Both the position numbers and the translations under genes were made by a program. From Misgurnus anguillicaudatus (lineage: Eukaryota; Chordata; Actinopteri; Cypriniformes; Cobitidae), in assembly GCF_027580225.2 (NCBI RefSeq), contig NC_073358.2:45780001-45844000 (forward strand): a DNA stretch of 64,000 nucleotides. The letters are read 5' to 3'. Below the pieces are notes generated by a model. The model was not told the origin of the DNA, made no database searches, and saw only the letters and a list, made by a program, of their open reading frames with translations. Below are positions 11,293-21,037 of this stretch, piece by piece; the stretch's first letter is position 1, and every line of letters begins with the position of its first letter.

Positions 11293-12661
11293 TAGGGTTG
11301 TGCCGATAGACGATAGTATCGTGTATCGACGATCTTCAGACATATCGCCATTGGCAGGCTTTCATGGCGATAGTCATGACGATAGTTGGCGAATGGTTAT
11401 TATTATTATTATTATCATCATCATAGTTTAACATTTACATCCACAATGCATGCTTTTCCTCGCATGAGGGTTTGTGGGCTTCACTTTATGCGTAGAGCTT
11501 GTAAAGAGAGAATTCCTTTTTGTACAGTACCTGCACTTAATGCGCGCGTCTTGGACTCCTTCTAGAACTAAATCCAGTGCGCCGCGTCATGAGCAGCTGC
11601 GCTTCTCTCTGTCTCACGTGCACGCCCTCTCGCGTCTGTCCGAAGTCTAAACATAAACTAAACTGTAATCCTTGTGTATTTGTTCCGTTTAATGCGTTTC
11701 ATGCGAGCTGAGGCAAACTTTACTTTTTGTTTAAAATATGACCCGCTGCATATTGGCGCCTCTCTCGCGTACGTGCAGAGAGAGCTTGCGCTGTCTGAAG
11801 TCAGATCACTAGGTATTAATCCTGTTTATGATATGCATTTCAATGAGTTGTAGCAACACGTCCCTCGTGTTTAAAATATGACTCTGTTTAAAATATGATC
11901 GCGTTTCGCTGGACCGATGCGTTTAAAAAGGCACCTCACGAGAGCACCACTGCTTGACACGTTTAGTCTTCTGCAACAGCACTAAACAAATGCATTGAAT
12001 TGTTTGTATGTGCGTGCACGTGTGTTTGTGTGTGTGTGTGTATGTGCGTGCAGATGCATGTTTTTACAGTTATTAAGTAATCATTGTTAGGGTTTTAAAG
12101 GCGCTCTAAGCGAATTGAAGCGTTTTAGACCATAAAACATTTTTTGTTACATACCGGAAACATCTCCTCACTATCTGCTTGCTGCCTGTCCGCTGATCAA
12201 ACTGTAAAAAAACGCGATCTCTGTAGACAGCCCAGGCTTCACAAACGGCAATATCAACAAGTGGCCAAACCTAGCAGCACAAAACAAAGTATTCCAGCCA
12301 ATAAACGGCAAAAAGGATTTGGGGGTGGGGGTTGGGCGCGTTCATGAAAGCATGGAGGGGAGGGGGAGGGGGAGGAGTTAGCTACGCTCTGTCTGTTTGA
12401 AAACAGTTTCAAACATCAACAATAACTAACGTCTCGCAGATTCGCTTAGAGAGCCTTTAAGGAAGCGCTCGCATTAATGGCATCAGTTTTAAGAAGGTTG
12501 CGGTCATGACGGTGTTGCTCTTGTTCTTTTTTGTCCACCCATCAAGTGACTTGTTAAAATGAGTTACTACTACTGCCACGCCCCCCGATACTATCGTGTA
12601 TCGCCGATCTCACAGGCTGACGATAGGACGATCTCAAAATAGGGCATATCGCCCAACACTA
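11293..12661. mobile_element. hAT element with exact 8-bp TSD, nested in D1
   Basis: A 1,369-bp element with ends TAGGGTTGTGCCGATAGACG and GGGCATATCGCCCAACACTA. Subterminal TATCGTGTATCG motifs lie near both ends. The TSD GTTTAGGT is perfect (11285-11292 and 12662-12669), and the intact D2 copy shows GTTTAGGT once at the same site. The interior contains a GT-rich stretch (12007-12050) and a TTAA element. No transposase is recognisable, so it is nonautonomous. Confidence 0.92.
12099..12456. mobile_element. TTAA-flanked element inside the hAT
   Basis: The 358-bp element begins AGGCGCTCTAAGCGAATT and ends ATTCGCTTAGAGAGCCT, so the inverted repeats of about 18 bp differ at one or two positions. 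TTAA lies on both sides (12095-12098, 12457-12460). A G-rich patch lies at 12316-12377. The 67-codon frame at 12144-12347 falls wholly inside the element and is not a gene. Confidence 0.88.
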
Positions 12662-12739
12662 GTTTAGGTGATTTCAAATGTCAACATTGGCTTTCAGAGA
12701 TCATGCACCCCCCCCCCCCTTTAAGCCATTTCCTGAAGC

Positions 12740-12860
12740 AGTTTTTTGATGGTTCTTCTTCTGTGGCGCATATTGAGTTTCTGCACGAGAGCGCCCCCTG
12801 GCTTTTGGATGTAGTAGCATTTCACCATAATTCATTGAGAAGCATAGCAAGCATCATCGG
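12740..12860. mobile_element. Fragment related to the hAT at 58252
   Basis: Shares TTTCTGCACGAGAGCGCCCC, CTGGCTTTTGGATGT and GCATTTCACC with 58575-58630. No terminal repeats remain. Confidence 0.6.
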
Positions 12861-12884
12861 ACAATAAATTGATGCACTAAAATA

Positions 12885-13278
12885 TATGTGACCCTGGACC
12901 ACAAAACCAGTCATAATGGTCAATGGAAATTGAAAATGTATATTTATATATCACCAAAGTTGATGATAGGCTTTCCATTGATGTAGGGTTTGTTAGGATA
13001 TGACAATATTCGGCAGAGATACAACTGTTTCTGGAATCAAAATATTGAGAAAATCACCTTTAAAGTGGTCCAAATGTAAATCTTAGCAACTGTATCCACT
13101 TACAAAAATAAAGTGTTGATAGATTTACGGTACAAAACGTGCAAAATATCTTCATGGAACATGATCTTTACGTAATATCCTAATGATTTTAAAAGAAAAA
13201 TCGATAATTTGGACCTATGCAATGTATTGTTGGCTATTGCTACAAATATACCAGTGCCGCTAAAGACAGGATCACATA
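12885..13278. mobile_element. MITE of the TATGTGACCCTGGACCAC type
   Basis: The 394-bp segment begins TATGTGACCCTGGACCAC and ends AAGACAGGATCACATA, an imperfect terminal inversion (TATGTGA / TCACATA). It opens with the CACAAAACCAGTCATAATGG segment that I recognise as a very common cyprinid dispersed repeat. The interior is noncoding. Confidence 0.75.
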
Positions 13279-14007
13279 TTTAAATAAAACAAAAATTTAG
13301 CCAATAAAAAAACATTTATTGCATTAAGAATCCTGAGAATTATGGTTAATTTAAATAATGTCTATATTAAAATCAGGTGTTTGTAAATTTGACAGAGTTT
13401 GCTTTTTATAGTTTGTGCCTAAGAGAATATCAGGATGAATTTCAGGATTTACACCTTTATTATAATAGACTTGTCTTTATCTGTCAGTACGCTGATTTAC
13501 TGCAATTTGTTTGACAATCTCTTAGTCTAGCACAATCAAGCCTTTAGCAATGACAGTTATGCCCTCCAACCCTCACATATCACACTAGCTAAAACTCTCT
13601 ACACTTGCTAACGTCTCTCCACCCTCATTTTTTTGCCGCATCACACCACAATCAGTAAACAAAAGAGCAGACGGATGTGTAATTGTTTGAAGACAGCCTG
13701 CTGCCCGCTCTTCCCACAGATTTTTGTCTCTTGGCTGTGTAGTTGTGTAATAAGTTTCAAATGATTGCCTCTGACAGAACCAAATAAGTGGTTTAGCAGA
13801 CTCGGGCTGTTTGCTTGATTACAGTATCTATAGCTTGAACAGGTGTGAGAGCAGCATACTTAAACATGTAGGTACTATAACATATGGAGCTGCTTATAAA
13901 CACAGTACTTTCCTGTAGTAACTAAATGAACTTTAGAAAGCTTAGAAGAGAAATAGCTTGCTTTGAACTGGAGTAAATTATGTAACACAACAGATAATAT
14001 TCTGCTT
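13279..14007. other. Non-repetitive stretch, no gene recognised
   Basis: No coding or repeat structure is visible. Composition is balanced between about 13480 and 13800. Confidence 0.4.
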
Positions 14008-14011
14008 TTAA

Positions 14012-14378
14012 AGGTGCAGTGTGTAAATTTTAGCAGCATCTAGTGGTAAGGTTGTGAACCAACGGCTCAGTCCACTGCTCACATCTTGCTTTTGAAACAT
14101 ATAGAGAAGCTACGGTAGCCGCCACCGGACAAACATGTCATCGTTGGAGACAATTTAGTAAAAAAGTTTGTCTGTTAAGGGCTTCTGTAGAAACATGGCT
14201 GCACAAAATGGCGGCTTCCATGTAAGGGGACCCTCTGTGTATGTAGATAAAACATCTCATTCTAAGGCAATAAACGCTTAATAACGGTTAATTATAAAAA
14301 GGTCTTTATACACCCCTGATAATATAGTTTTGTATATTATTTTGCATTTCTGTCAAAAGATCCTTCTAAAATGCACCT
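14012..14378. mobile_element. TTAA-flanked MITE (AGGTGCAGTGTGTAA type)
   Basis: The 367-bp element lies between TTAA at 14008-14011 and 14379-14382. It begins AGGTGCAGTGTGTAAATTTT and ends CCTTCTAAAATGCACCT. It contains AGCATCTAGTGGTAAGGTTG and an AAAATGGCGGCTTCCATG segment, both familiar from a common fish TTAA MITE often attributed to Kolobok; that attribution is from memory. Confidence 0.85.
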
Positions 14379-14499
14379 TTAACCAAAAAAAGTATGGAGA
14401 AAATGAAGTATGTGATTCCAGAGGGCAATTTAATTTGGATATTAAAGTTTAAAGCATGTAAAATGCTCTTTCATGGCAATTGGTACATATTTTAGGAGG

Positions 14500-14658
14500 T
14501 GGCTAATTCGTATTTATTCGTACGACCATATTTGTACATTTTTGTTTGATTTGCTTTTGCCCTATGACATTGGGGTTAGAGGTGAGGTTTTGTTGTTTTT
14601 TATGATAATCATATGTTTTTGTATGATTCACTCTGTACAAATTCATACAATTTAGCCA
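14500..14658. mobile_element. Palindromic MITE (TGGCTAATTCGTAT type)
   Basis: The left end TGGCTAATTCGTATTTATTC pairs with the right end GTACAAATTCATACAATTTA followed by GCCA. The interior holds GCCCTATGACATTGGGGTTA and a T-rich tract. Confidence 0.7.
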
Positions 14659-14818
14659 ACCAATTAGGTATAGATTCTCGTGGGATCAGGCTGGCATGGC
14701 AGACATTTATGATAATATGGTCATTTTAATAGAAAATGAATAATCTGAGCTTTTTGACTTAGGATATAAATTAAATATAAGCAAAAAATTAAACTCATAG
14801 AAAATTTGGATATATTAA

Positions 14819-15544
14819 AGCAATACTATGTAGTTTCCATGTAAAAATGACTTTAAGCTCCCCCATGTGGTTGAAAAGCGCAACAGTGCCTGGTATCAGA
14901 CACTCTTCTGCAGGCAGGGGGAGGGGTGGGGCTGTGTGCTCTACCCTCCACCGCCACTTTCAGAGTGTGCTTGTAGCAGCTAGGAGGCTGCTCAGGTTGC
15001 AGCAACACATAGATATATACACTAGATGTCGCCTTGGGGTTCTGAGCATGCGTCAAAACCGCCGCCATCTTAGAACAGGGGTCTTGTCATAGGAAGTATC
15101 TAAAGCTGTTATGTCCGCCTGTACTTCGAATTCATGGACGATGCCGGACTTTTGTGCTGCATATGGATGTTAGGGCTACTAGCACTATGCATTATGGTTA
15201 GAAAAAGTAGATTTTTAAAATTTTAAAACTTCAATTTTTTTCTTGACCCAATGCTAAATACATGTCTGACTGTTGAAACGAACCAAAAGAAAACAAAGAA
15301 AATCTCACTCATGACGATTTATGGTGATTTTATTTCCGTTTCACCATTGCCTACAATGACGCTGATGCGGGATTCCCCTGTTTCAAGATGGCGGCTCTGT
15401 TTGACGTATTCGGTCCAATGAACTGCCGTAGCCAAGGCGACATCTAGTGTACATATCTATGGCAGCAACAGTACAATTTGTCCAGTTAAAAGTTGTTCTA
15501 TCACTGAAATAATTTTAGAGACATTATTTATAACATGTAAAGCT
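14819..15544 (+). mobile_element. TTAA element H, interrupted by a 9-bp-TSD element
   Basis: It starts AGCAATACTATGTAGTTTCC after TTAA (14815-14818). The sequence reads through CTCCACCGCCACTTTCAGAG and GCTAGGAGGCTGCTCAGGTT, is broken at 15008, and resumes at 15471 with GTACAATTTGTCCAGTTAAA. The right end is not clear; it may coincide with the TTAA at 15545 where B2 begins. Confidence 0.6.
15008..15461. mobile_element. 454-bp element with 28-bp TIRs and 9-bp TSD
   Basis: The TIRs are 28 bp with one mismatch. The left starts CATAGATATATACACTAGAT and the right ends ATCTAGTGTACATATCTATG. The 9-bp flanking repeat GCAGCAACA is exact at 14999-15007 and 15462-15470. AAGATGGCGGCTC and its counterpart CCGCCGCCATCTTA lie just inside the ends. 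A 9-bp duplication fits Mutator-like transposition best, but a hAT-like origin is not excluded. There is no coding capacity. Confidence 0.88.
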
Positions 15545-15548
15545 TTAA

Positions 15549-16098
15549 AAAAATTATATTGAGTTTGTATTGATTTTTGTGCTTTTGGTATAATACAATG
15601 TGTTTGCGTGGTTTATGGTTTAAAAAATACACATTATTTTCCACATACCGTATATTTTTGTAGCTCAAGATTTCACTTTCTTCCTAAAACACATTTTAAA
15701 AGCTCTGTGTCCCTGATTGGCCAGCTAATTTGTACGTCTTGATTGACCTGAATACCTCTGTTGTCAGCCGGAAATGTGGCGCTCCTAACCATGTTTGAAA
15801 GATTTGCTCACAATGCAATTCTGACTGGAATTAACTTACAGGCTGTGAGTCAAAAGGGGGGGGGGGGGGGGGGTTATGATAATGTCAGTCTTGTCCACGT
15901 CAAAAGGCCCAGGAAGAAAACTTTTGCCTACAATCCATGTGTTTGTTGTAGTCCAAGAAAAGAGATTTACACTGAAAACTATAACTTGTGTCATTGTTTA
16001 CCTTGAGGTTTGTACCTTTTGCATATCGTTAACATGTACTAATACACACCTACATACCAAAGGAAATGTAAAATCATGAATCGGACCATAGTTGCCCT
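15549..16098 (-). mobile_element. Family B TTAA element, copy B2
   Basis: An inverse copy of B1 between TTAA at 15545-15548 and 16099-16102, with outer end GGACCATAGTTGCCCT. It contains a G homopolymer of about 17-18 at 15857. The frames of 81 and 67 codons inside it are not shared with B1. Confidence 0.75.
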
Positions 16099-16102
16099 TT
16101 AA

Positions 16103-16675
16103 AGTTTAGTAGATGTCATCCAGTTTTTAACATCTACTGTACACCTGTAGCCCAGTGTTTCTCAACCAGTGTGCCTCAAGTTGCTTGTGATGAGACAAAC
16201 ACGCAACGAAGGCTAAACTTGTACAGTAATGTATATTCAACTAATTAAAGCTTCTTACCTAGCTTTAAGAAATCATTTGAAATGTATTCTGTAATCTGCT
16301 TTAATTGTCCTCTTCATTTTAGAATCACGTTGATAAAAAAACAGTCTGAAGAATCATTTAAGTGTATAGCTGTTTTCTCAAGTTCACGGTTTCAATGATC
16401 TGTTGTTATTTTTGCTTTACTAAAGCTACTAGTCTGTGAAACCTGTTATTCACCTTATGAATAATGATAACAATTTTATTGGTGTGTGTAACAGCTGAAG
16501 AGTACAGTATGTCACAAAGACTCTGCCTGTGAAAACTAGAAAACTAGACTCAAATCTTATTGTGAGATAAAGAGCATCACAGTTTGATTTCAAACATTAA
16601 TTTCACTATAATATCAATCGCTGCCATGACATTACTCAGTCAAAATTAAAGATACCAAGGTTATATTTTCATAGA
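16103..16675. other. Non-repetitive stretch, no gene recognised
   Basis: AT-rich, without coding or repeat structure that I can see. Confidence 0.4.
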
Positions 16676-16890
16676 ATGTTCTTTAGGGCTGCAACGATTC
16701 GTCGACGTTGTCGACAAAAATCGATAATAGAAATAGTCGACAATGAATATCGTTGTCGACGTTGTCGCCAGACATGGTTTTTTTTCGACCGAGTGAGGCA
16801 TCTCTCTTCATTACAATCTCTGCCGAGAGTCGCACATGCACATTAGCTTCTCTGCTCATCGATAACACACAGAAATGGCAGCGTCCAACG

Positions 16891-18061
16891 CAGGCACGGA
16901 TTGGCCATAGGGAGAACCGGGAGGATTCCCGGTGGGCCGGTCTGTTTTTTTTGGCCACGAGGGCCGGTGTTGTCATGCCACCGGGATGACGCGTATTTGC
17001 GGGTGAGAGATGTCCCCGCCGCTTTATGCACAAGTTGATTGTGTCCCGAGTCCCGACCACTTATTGGAAGAATTCTTGCATTAGGGTGCATTGACATCTA
17101 AAACGCATGGGAAACGCAGGACGTGCCGCTGTCTTCTGGTTTTCAAAGCGCTTACTTGAACACGAGTTTTGTCTATATTGAGTGCGCTTGCCGGCCGCGC
17201 GTCTATATTTAAAATAAACTTGAGCGCGTCTTTTGAGTGCGCTTGCCGGCCGCGCGTCTATTATATTTTAAATAAACTTGAGCGCGTCTTTTGAGTGCGC
17301 TTGCCGGCCGCGCGTCTATATTTTAAATAAACTTGAGCGCGTCTTTTGAGCGCCCTTGCCGGCCGCGCGTCTATTATATTTTAAATAAACTTGAGCGCGT
17401 CTTAATACAAACGGGCTGGCCTCTAAACGTATTTTTTTTATCCAAGTCATAGATGAATTCTCTATGAATAGTCATTATTCATCGTTTATTGCAAGAGGAA
17501 CAAAAATCTATTTGATGCAAAACTCATTAGTTTCAAAAGTATATCCATGATGTTTTCTTTTTTTAACACAATGTAGGCCTACGTTATTTAGCAATAGACA
17601 TGATCTAAGTACTAAAAAAAAGATACAGATTATTTCCATTTGTTTCCAATGCATACTTGATAAATCTTGCTTGTGTATTGTATATCAGGGGTTTCCAAAC
17701 GTTATCAACCCAACAGTTAATCTCAAGACTCACCATTTTTTAGAAATAGAAATATAGAGGAAAATACAAACACATTTGTTTCCTTTAGTTTTTGAATAAG
17801 TTTACTTTAGTAATATATGGTCTTATGGTAGGGCTGCATAATTATGGCAAAAATTATAATTGTTTACTGCATTTGCACGGAATATGAAATTATATATTTG
17901 AAAAATACAGTGAATTGCGAGGCTGCAGAGAACAGTGCACTACTGCAGACTTATACTACTGAGGGTTTAAAGATATTATTTTAATAGTCAGTCGTGAACT
18001 AAAGTGGGCCGGTCTAAGGCATGAAACTCCAGGGCTGAAAATGAGTCCCACTCCGGCCCTG
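16891..18061. mobile_element. Nested hAT 1 (CAGGCACGGATTGG end)
   Basis: A 1,171-bp element with ends CAGGCACGGATTGGCCAT and GAGTCCCACTCCGGCCCTG, which are imperfect inverted repeats. The TSD GTCCAACG is exact (16883-16890, 18062-18069). Subterminal GGTGGGCCGGTCTG (left) and AGTGGGCCGGTCTA (right) are direct copies. It contains the 55/58-bp tandem array and an AT-rich tail. No transposase is recognised. Confidence 0.92.
17180..17403. repeat. GC-rich tandem repeat, 4 units of 55 and 58 bp
   Basis: Units begin GAGTGCGCTTGCCGGCCGCG at 17180, 17235, 17293 and 17348 (the last begins GAGCGCCCTTG). Lengths alternate at about 55, 58, 55 and 56 bp because units 2 and 4 contain TATTATATTTT where units 1 and 3 have a shorter form. 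Duplication of a dimer of about 113 bp explains this. Each unit is GC-rich in its first half and AT-rich in its second. Confidence 0.9.
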
Positions 18062-18649
18062 GTCCAACGTAGCAGCTGCGCGTACCAAAACATCTGAGGT
18101 TTGGGAGCATTTTAGCCTGGATACGGCGAATAAAAAGATTACCTGCATGGTTTGCATAGCAGTCTTTGCGTTTCACGGCAGCACCTCGGTCATGCACTAA
18201 CATTTAAAGAGAAAGCACGTCGGACAGTTGAATGAAAGAGTTTGACTCGCCTCGGTAAGATTTAAATAACATGGAAGCCAAAACTTGACAAAACAAAATT
18301 TTGTTTTGGATGTACATTGTACATTTTATATGCGTATTTTCGCTTTAAAATAAATAAATAAAGGATTTAACGTTATGCCCGACTGTGCCTGACAAAATTT
18401 TAAATTAAATGCATGCAGTCTGAAGAAGAGAGCCACGGACGCCTTTCTGCAAAAGAAGCAGACGTGCACCCCACAACAGGCGAATGCCCTCACTGATATA
18501 TATATAACTCTGTTTTTTTTATTTTTCAGAAATCTCGTTTTTTGGTTGTGCATTCAAATTAATATCAATTCAACTGCAGTTGGTTTGTTTTGATTTAAAC
18601 CTTCAAAACTTTAAAAATACAGCATATATATATCTATATATATAAATAT

Positions 18650-19776
18650 TAGGGCTGTCAAAATAAACGCGTTAACGCAAATTCATTTTAACGGCACTAA
18701 TTTTATTAACGCGCGATTAACGCAACACGCAATTTCTGTTTGACCCACAGCTGGATGAATTGAGAAGCAGCAAGTAACCGGCGCTGTCTAGATGTTCGGA
18801 GCTTTTCATAAAAATAACATTAAGCTCTCGTCTAGCGAATCCAATGCTGTAAATGGTAATTAAACATCTAAAATTATCTTTATCTACAAGTTTCCTGAGA
18901 GGTGTACCGTCCCAAATCCATATAAAGCAAAGATGCGTCTTCTTTCACTTTTTAGTTTCGTTTTCAAAGCATTCAGAAATGATAGAAAATAGACTGCAGG
19001 ACTTGCTTGATGTTAAAATAATTTTTAAGAGAGATAAAGTTCGGGACCTGATTGATGTTAAAAGAGTTATTAAGAGTGACAAGGCTCAAAAGCGATGTCT
19101 GACGCAGACGTCTGAAGCGCATGCACACAAACATGCGAGTGCGCGACCCAGATATATATAGACATCTTACACAAAATTACAGTTTTAAAAATATCTGTTT
19201 TGACAAGAATTCACGCAGGTATGACCTATAATCTGATATATCTGAAGTGAATGTTTGGTTAACTGTTAAGGAAAAGTATCTGTTGTGTCATTATGTTAAA
19301 CCCTTGCATTAGTCTACAGGATCTTAAAGCGGTCTGTCTCGATGTCAAAATTAAACAATAAAAGAAAAACATATATTGATATTGTTTTTGCTCTGCGTAA
19401 ACAGGTGTAGTTCTGTCATGCTTTATCAGATTCCAACAATTGTTCTAATGGTTTTGAAGTTTTTTAATAGAGAATGTTAAAATATAAATGACTAATTTTT
19501 GAAAATTTGCTCATCCCAACTCAATTTGCCAGCACAGGTCACAAATGATGCAGCAGCAAACAGAAATGGAGAAAGAACAAGGTCTTCTAAAGGGAAAATC
19601 ATGTATAAAACTATGGCTGATGGTTCTGTTGAAAATGTAAACAGGCTGTTGTAGACATACATTTTCATATAGCATATATATTGACCAAATCCATGCTGAT
19701 TAGAGCATTAAAAACTTGAAAAGTGTTACATTTAGGTAAATTTAGAAAAGATAAAAATAATTTATTGACAGCCCTA
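18650..19776. mobile_element. Nested hAT 2 (TAGGGCTGTCAA end)
   Basis: A 1,127-bp element with ends TAGGGCTGTCAAAATAAACG and ATTTATTGACAGCCCTA. The TSD ATAAATAT is exact (18642-18649, 19777-19784). Just inside the left end are AACGCGTTAACGC and TTAACGCGCGATTAACGC, typical of this fish hAT group. A 102-codon frame at 18853-19161 has no recognisable transposase motif. Confidence 0.9.
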
Positions 19777-21037
19777 ATAAATATATATTAAAATAGCTGA
19801 AATACATAACTTCATTTTGGTAAAATCATAGTAGCTGCAATTATTAAAAATGTAAAACTTGTTTTCATTAAATGTAAAAAAAATGTTCATTGAACTACCC
19901 CCTTCTTTCTTGTTTACTATCATTTTCCACAGAATTAAAGCAATATCATGCTAAATTTTTAGAAAAAAAAAAATTATTATTCGATTAGTCGACTAATCGT
20001 TTCAATAGTCGGTGACTAGTCGACTATTAAAATAGTCGTTAGTTGCAGCCCTAATGTTCTTTACATTATGTAGGGTGATTTTATATAGAAAACAGTTAAC
20101 CACAAATACATATATATTTATAAGTATATCTACTTATAAATAGTTTAATAGCATATTCTTATTGGCAGAATTTATAATTATAATTAAATTAATTATTTTC
20201 TCTGTTTTGTATAACCATAGTCCTTAAACGTATGTAAATGTAGGAAATGGAATTTAGGCCGAAAACATTTTCCCCCATTTTGTGTATATTATATATATAC
20301 TGTATTAGGTATGTTAACAATTAATCGATCTTCGATTAATTGTCAATAAGAATTTAATCAATAAAATTTAACTTTGTCGAAAAAGCAAGCACGTGTGTGC
20401 GGCGCCTGCGCAAGCACATACAGCCGGTGAAAAAAATGAAACAAGCGCGCAGAAGTTAAACTATTCATGATCACAATGATGCTCGATGCCAAACACACAC
20501 CTGGGATTTTTAACATCATGCCAGGCGAGGCTGCCTGTTAACGCAACGAATCTGTAGTGGATCTGATAGGGTCTGATACAGAAAATGCAAATACGGTAGG
20601 ATACTGAAAGCTAAGACACTCTTTAGGGAAGCCTGCAAGATTAGCATAGCAACGGTGCTATACACAGGGAAGGAGACCAGAAGCTGTTTTTAATGAACAG
20701 AATAAAATGTAATCTTAAATTCTGGCAAAAAACTAAAAAGTAAACTATAAATGACTTTCATAACACTCTGAACGCCCGCAACATATATTACTGATCATCA
20801 TTATTGACTGACTGAGGCGCTACATGCTAAACACTGTTGCAGGTTTTCTAAGGAAAGGTGCATCACAAAAATTGGTGTATCAACGACTCAGAAAGCGAGG
20901 TAAACAACTAGAAAAATAACACTTGATTATAGTGAAACTTTTATTTTGTCATGGACTCTCATGCGACTGTGCAGAGTGCCCATATGAGGCGGAGTTATAC
21001 TGTGTCTATTAGCCATTATATTTCATTACGAGATTAA

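Larger units (their letters stand above)
11112..12717 (-). mobile_element. Family D TTAA element, copy D1, split by a hAT
   Basis: The left piece (11112-11292) and right piece (12662-12717) together match the inverse of the intact copy D2 at 40260-40475. Shared landmarks are GTACCAAAACACACTTGTAG, GTATGTGTGGGGC and AGATTCTATTGGGGTAG on one side, and GTGATTTCAAATGTCAACAT and TTGGCTTTC on the other. The right end is a C-run followed by TTTAA. The left terminus is lost against the neighbouring MITE. Confidence 0.75.
16875..18240 (+). pseudogene. Broken N-terminus of a hAT transposase with a BED zinc finger
   Basis: An ATG at 16875 in good context starts MAASN and is then cut by the nested hAT. 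Reading resumes across the duplicated site at about 18070 and gives TKTSEVWEHFSLD, then KKITCMVC, then a His-rich part. The CxxC (CMVC) and HxxxxH (HLKRKH) pairs with the leading tryptophan are the hallmarks of the BED finger, the DNA-binding domain at the start of many hAT transposases and ZBED proteins. A TAA at 18198-18200 lies inside the finger, just before HLKRKH. A possible splice donor (CTCGGTAAGAT) follows at about 18250. Catalytic and dimerisation regions are missing. It is a dead fragment, interrupted first by an insertion and also by a nonsense codon; the order of these events is unknown. Confidence 0.8.
16684..20053 (+). mobile_element. hAT element carrying two younger hAT insertions
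   Basis: The left end TAGGGCTGCAACGATTCGTC and right end GTCGTTAGTTGCAGCCCTA are inverted repeats, with subterminal GTCGAC and TAGTCGACTA palindromes on both sides. The 8-bp TSD ATGTTCTT is exact (16676-16683, 20054-20061). Two nested hATs, 16891-18061 and 18650-19776, account for 2.3 kb. Removing them and one TSD copy each leaves roughly 1.05 kb, which begins a BED zinc-finger reading frame. The rest of the transposase is absent, so the element is defective. Confidence 0.93.

Noticed and set aside
16683..17060. 125-codon minus-strand frame
   Set aside because: It runs across the border between two transposons that were joined by insertion, so it cannot be an ancestral gene.
10695..20053. 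A single 9.4-kb hAT joining the left end at 10695 to the right end at 20053
   Set aside because: The right end has its own partner at 16684 with a perfect 8-bp TSD, so the left end at 10695 belongs to a different, truncated element.
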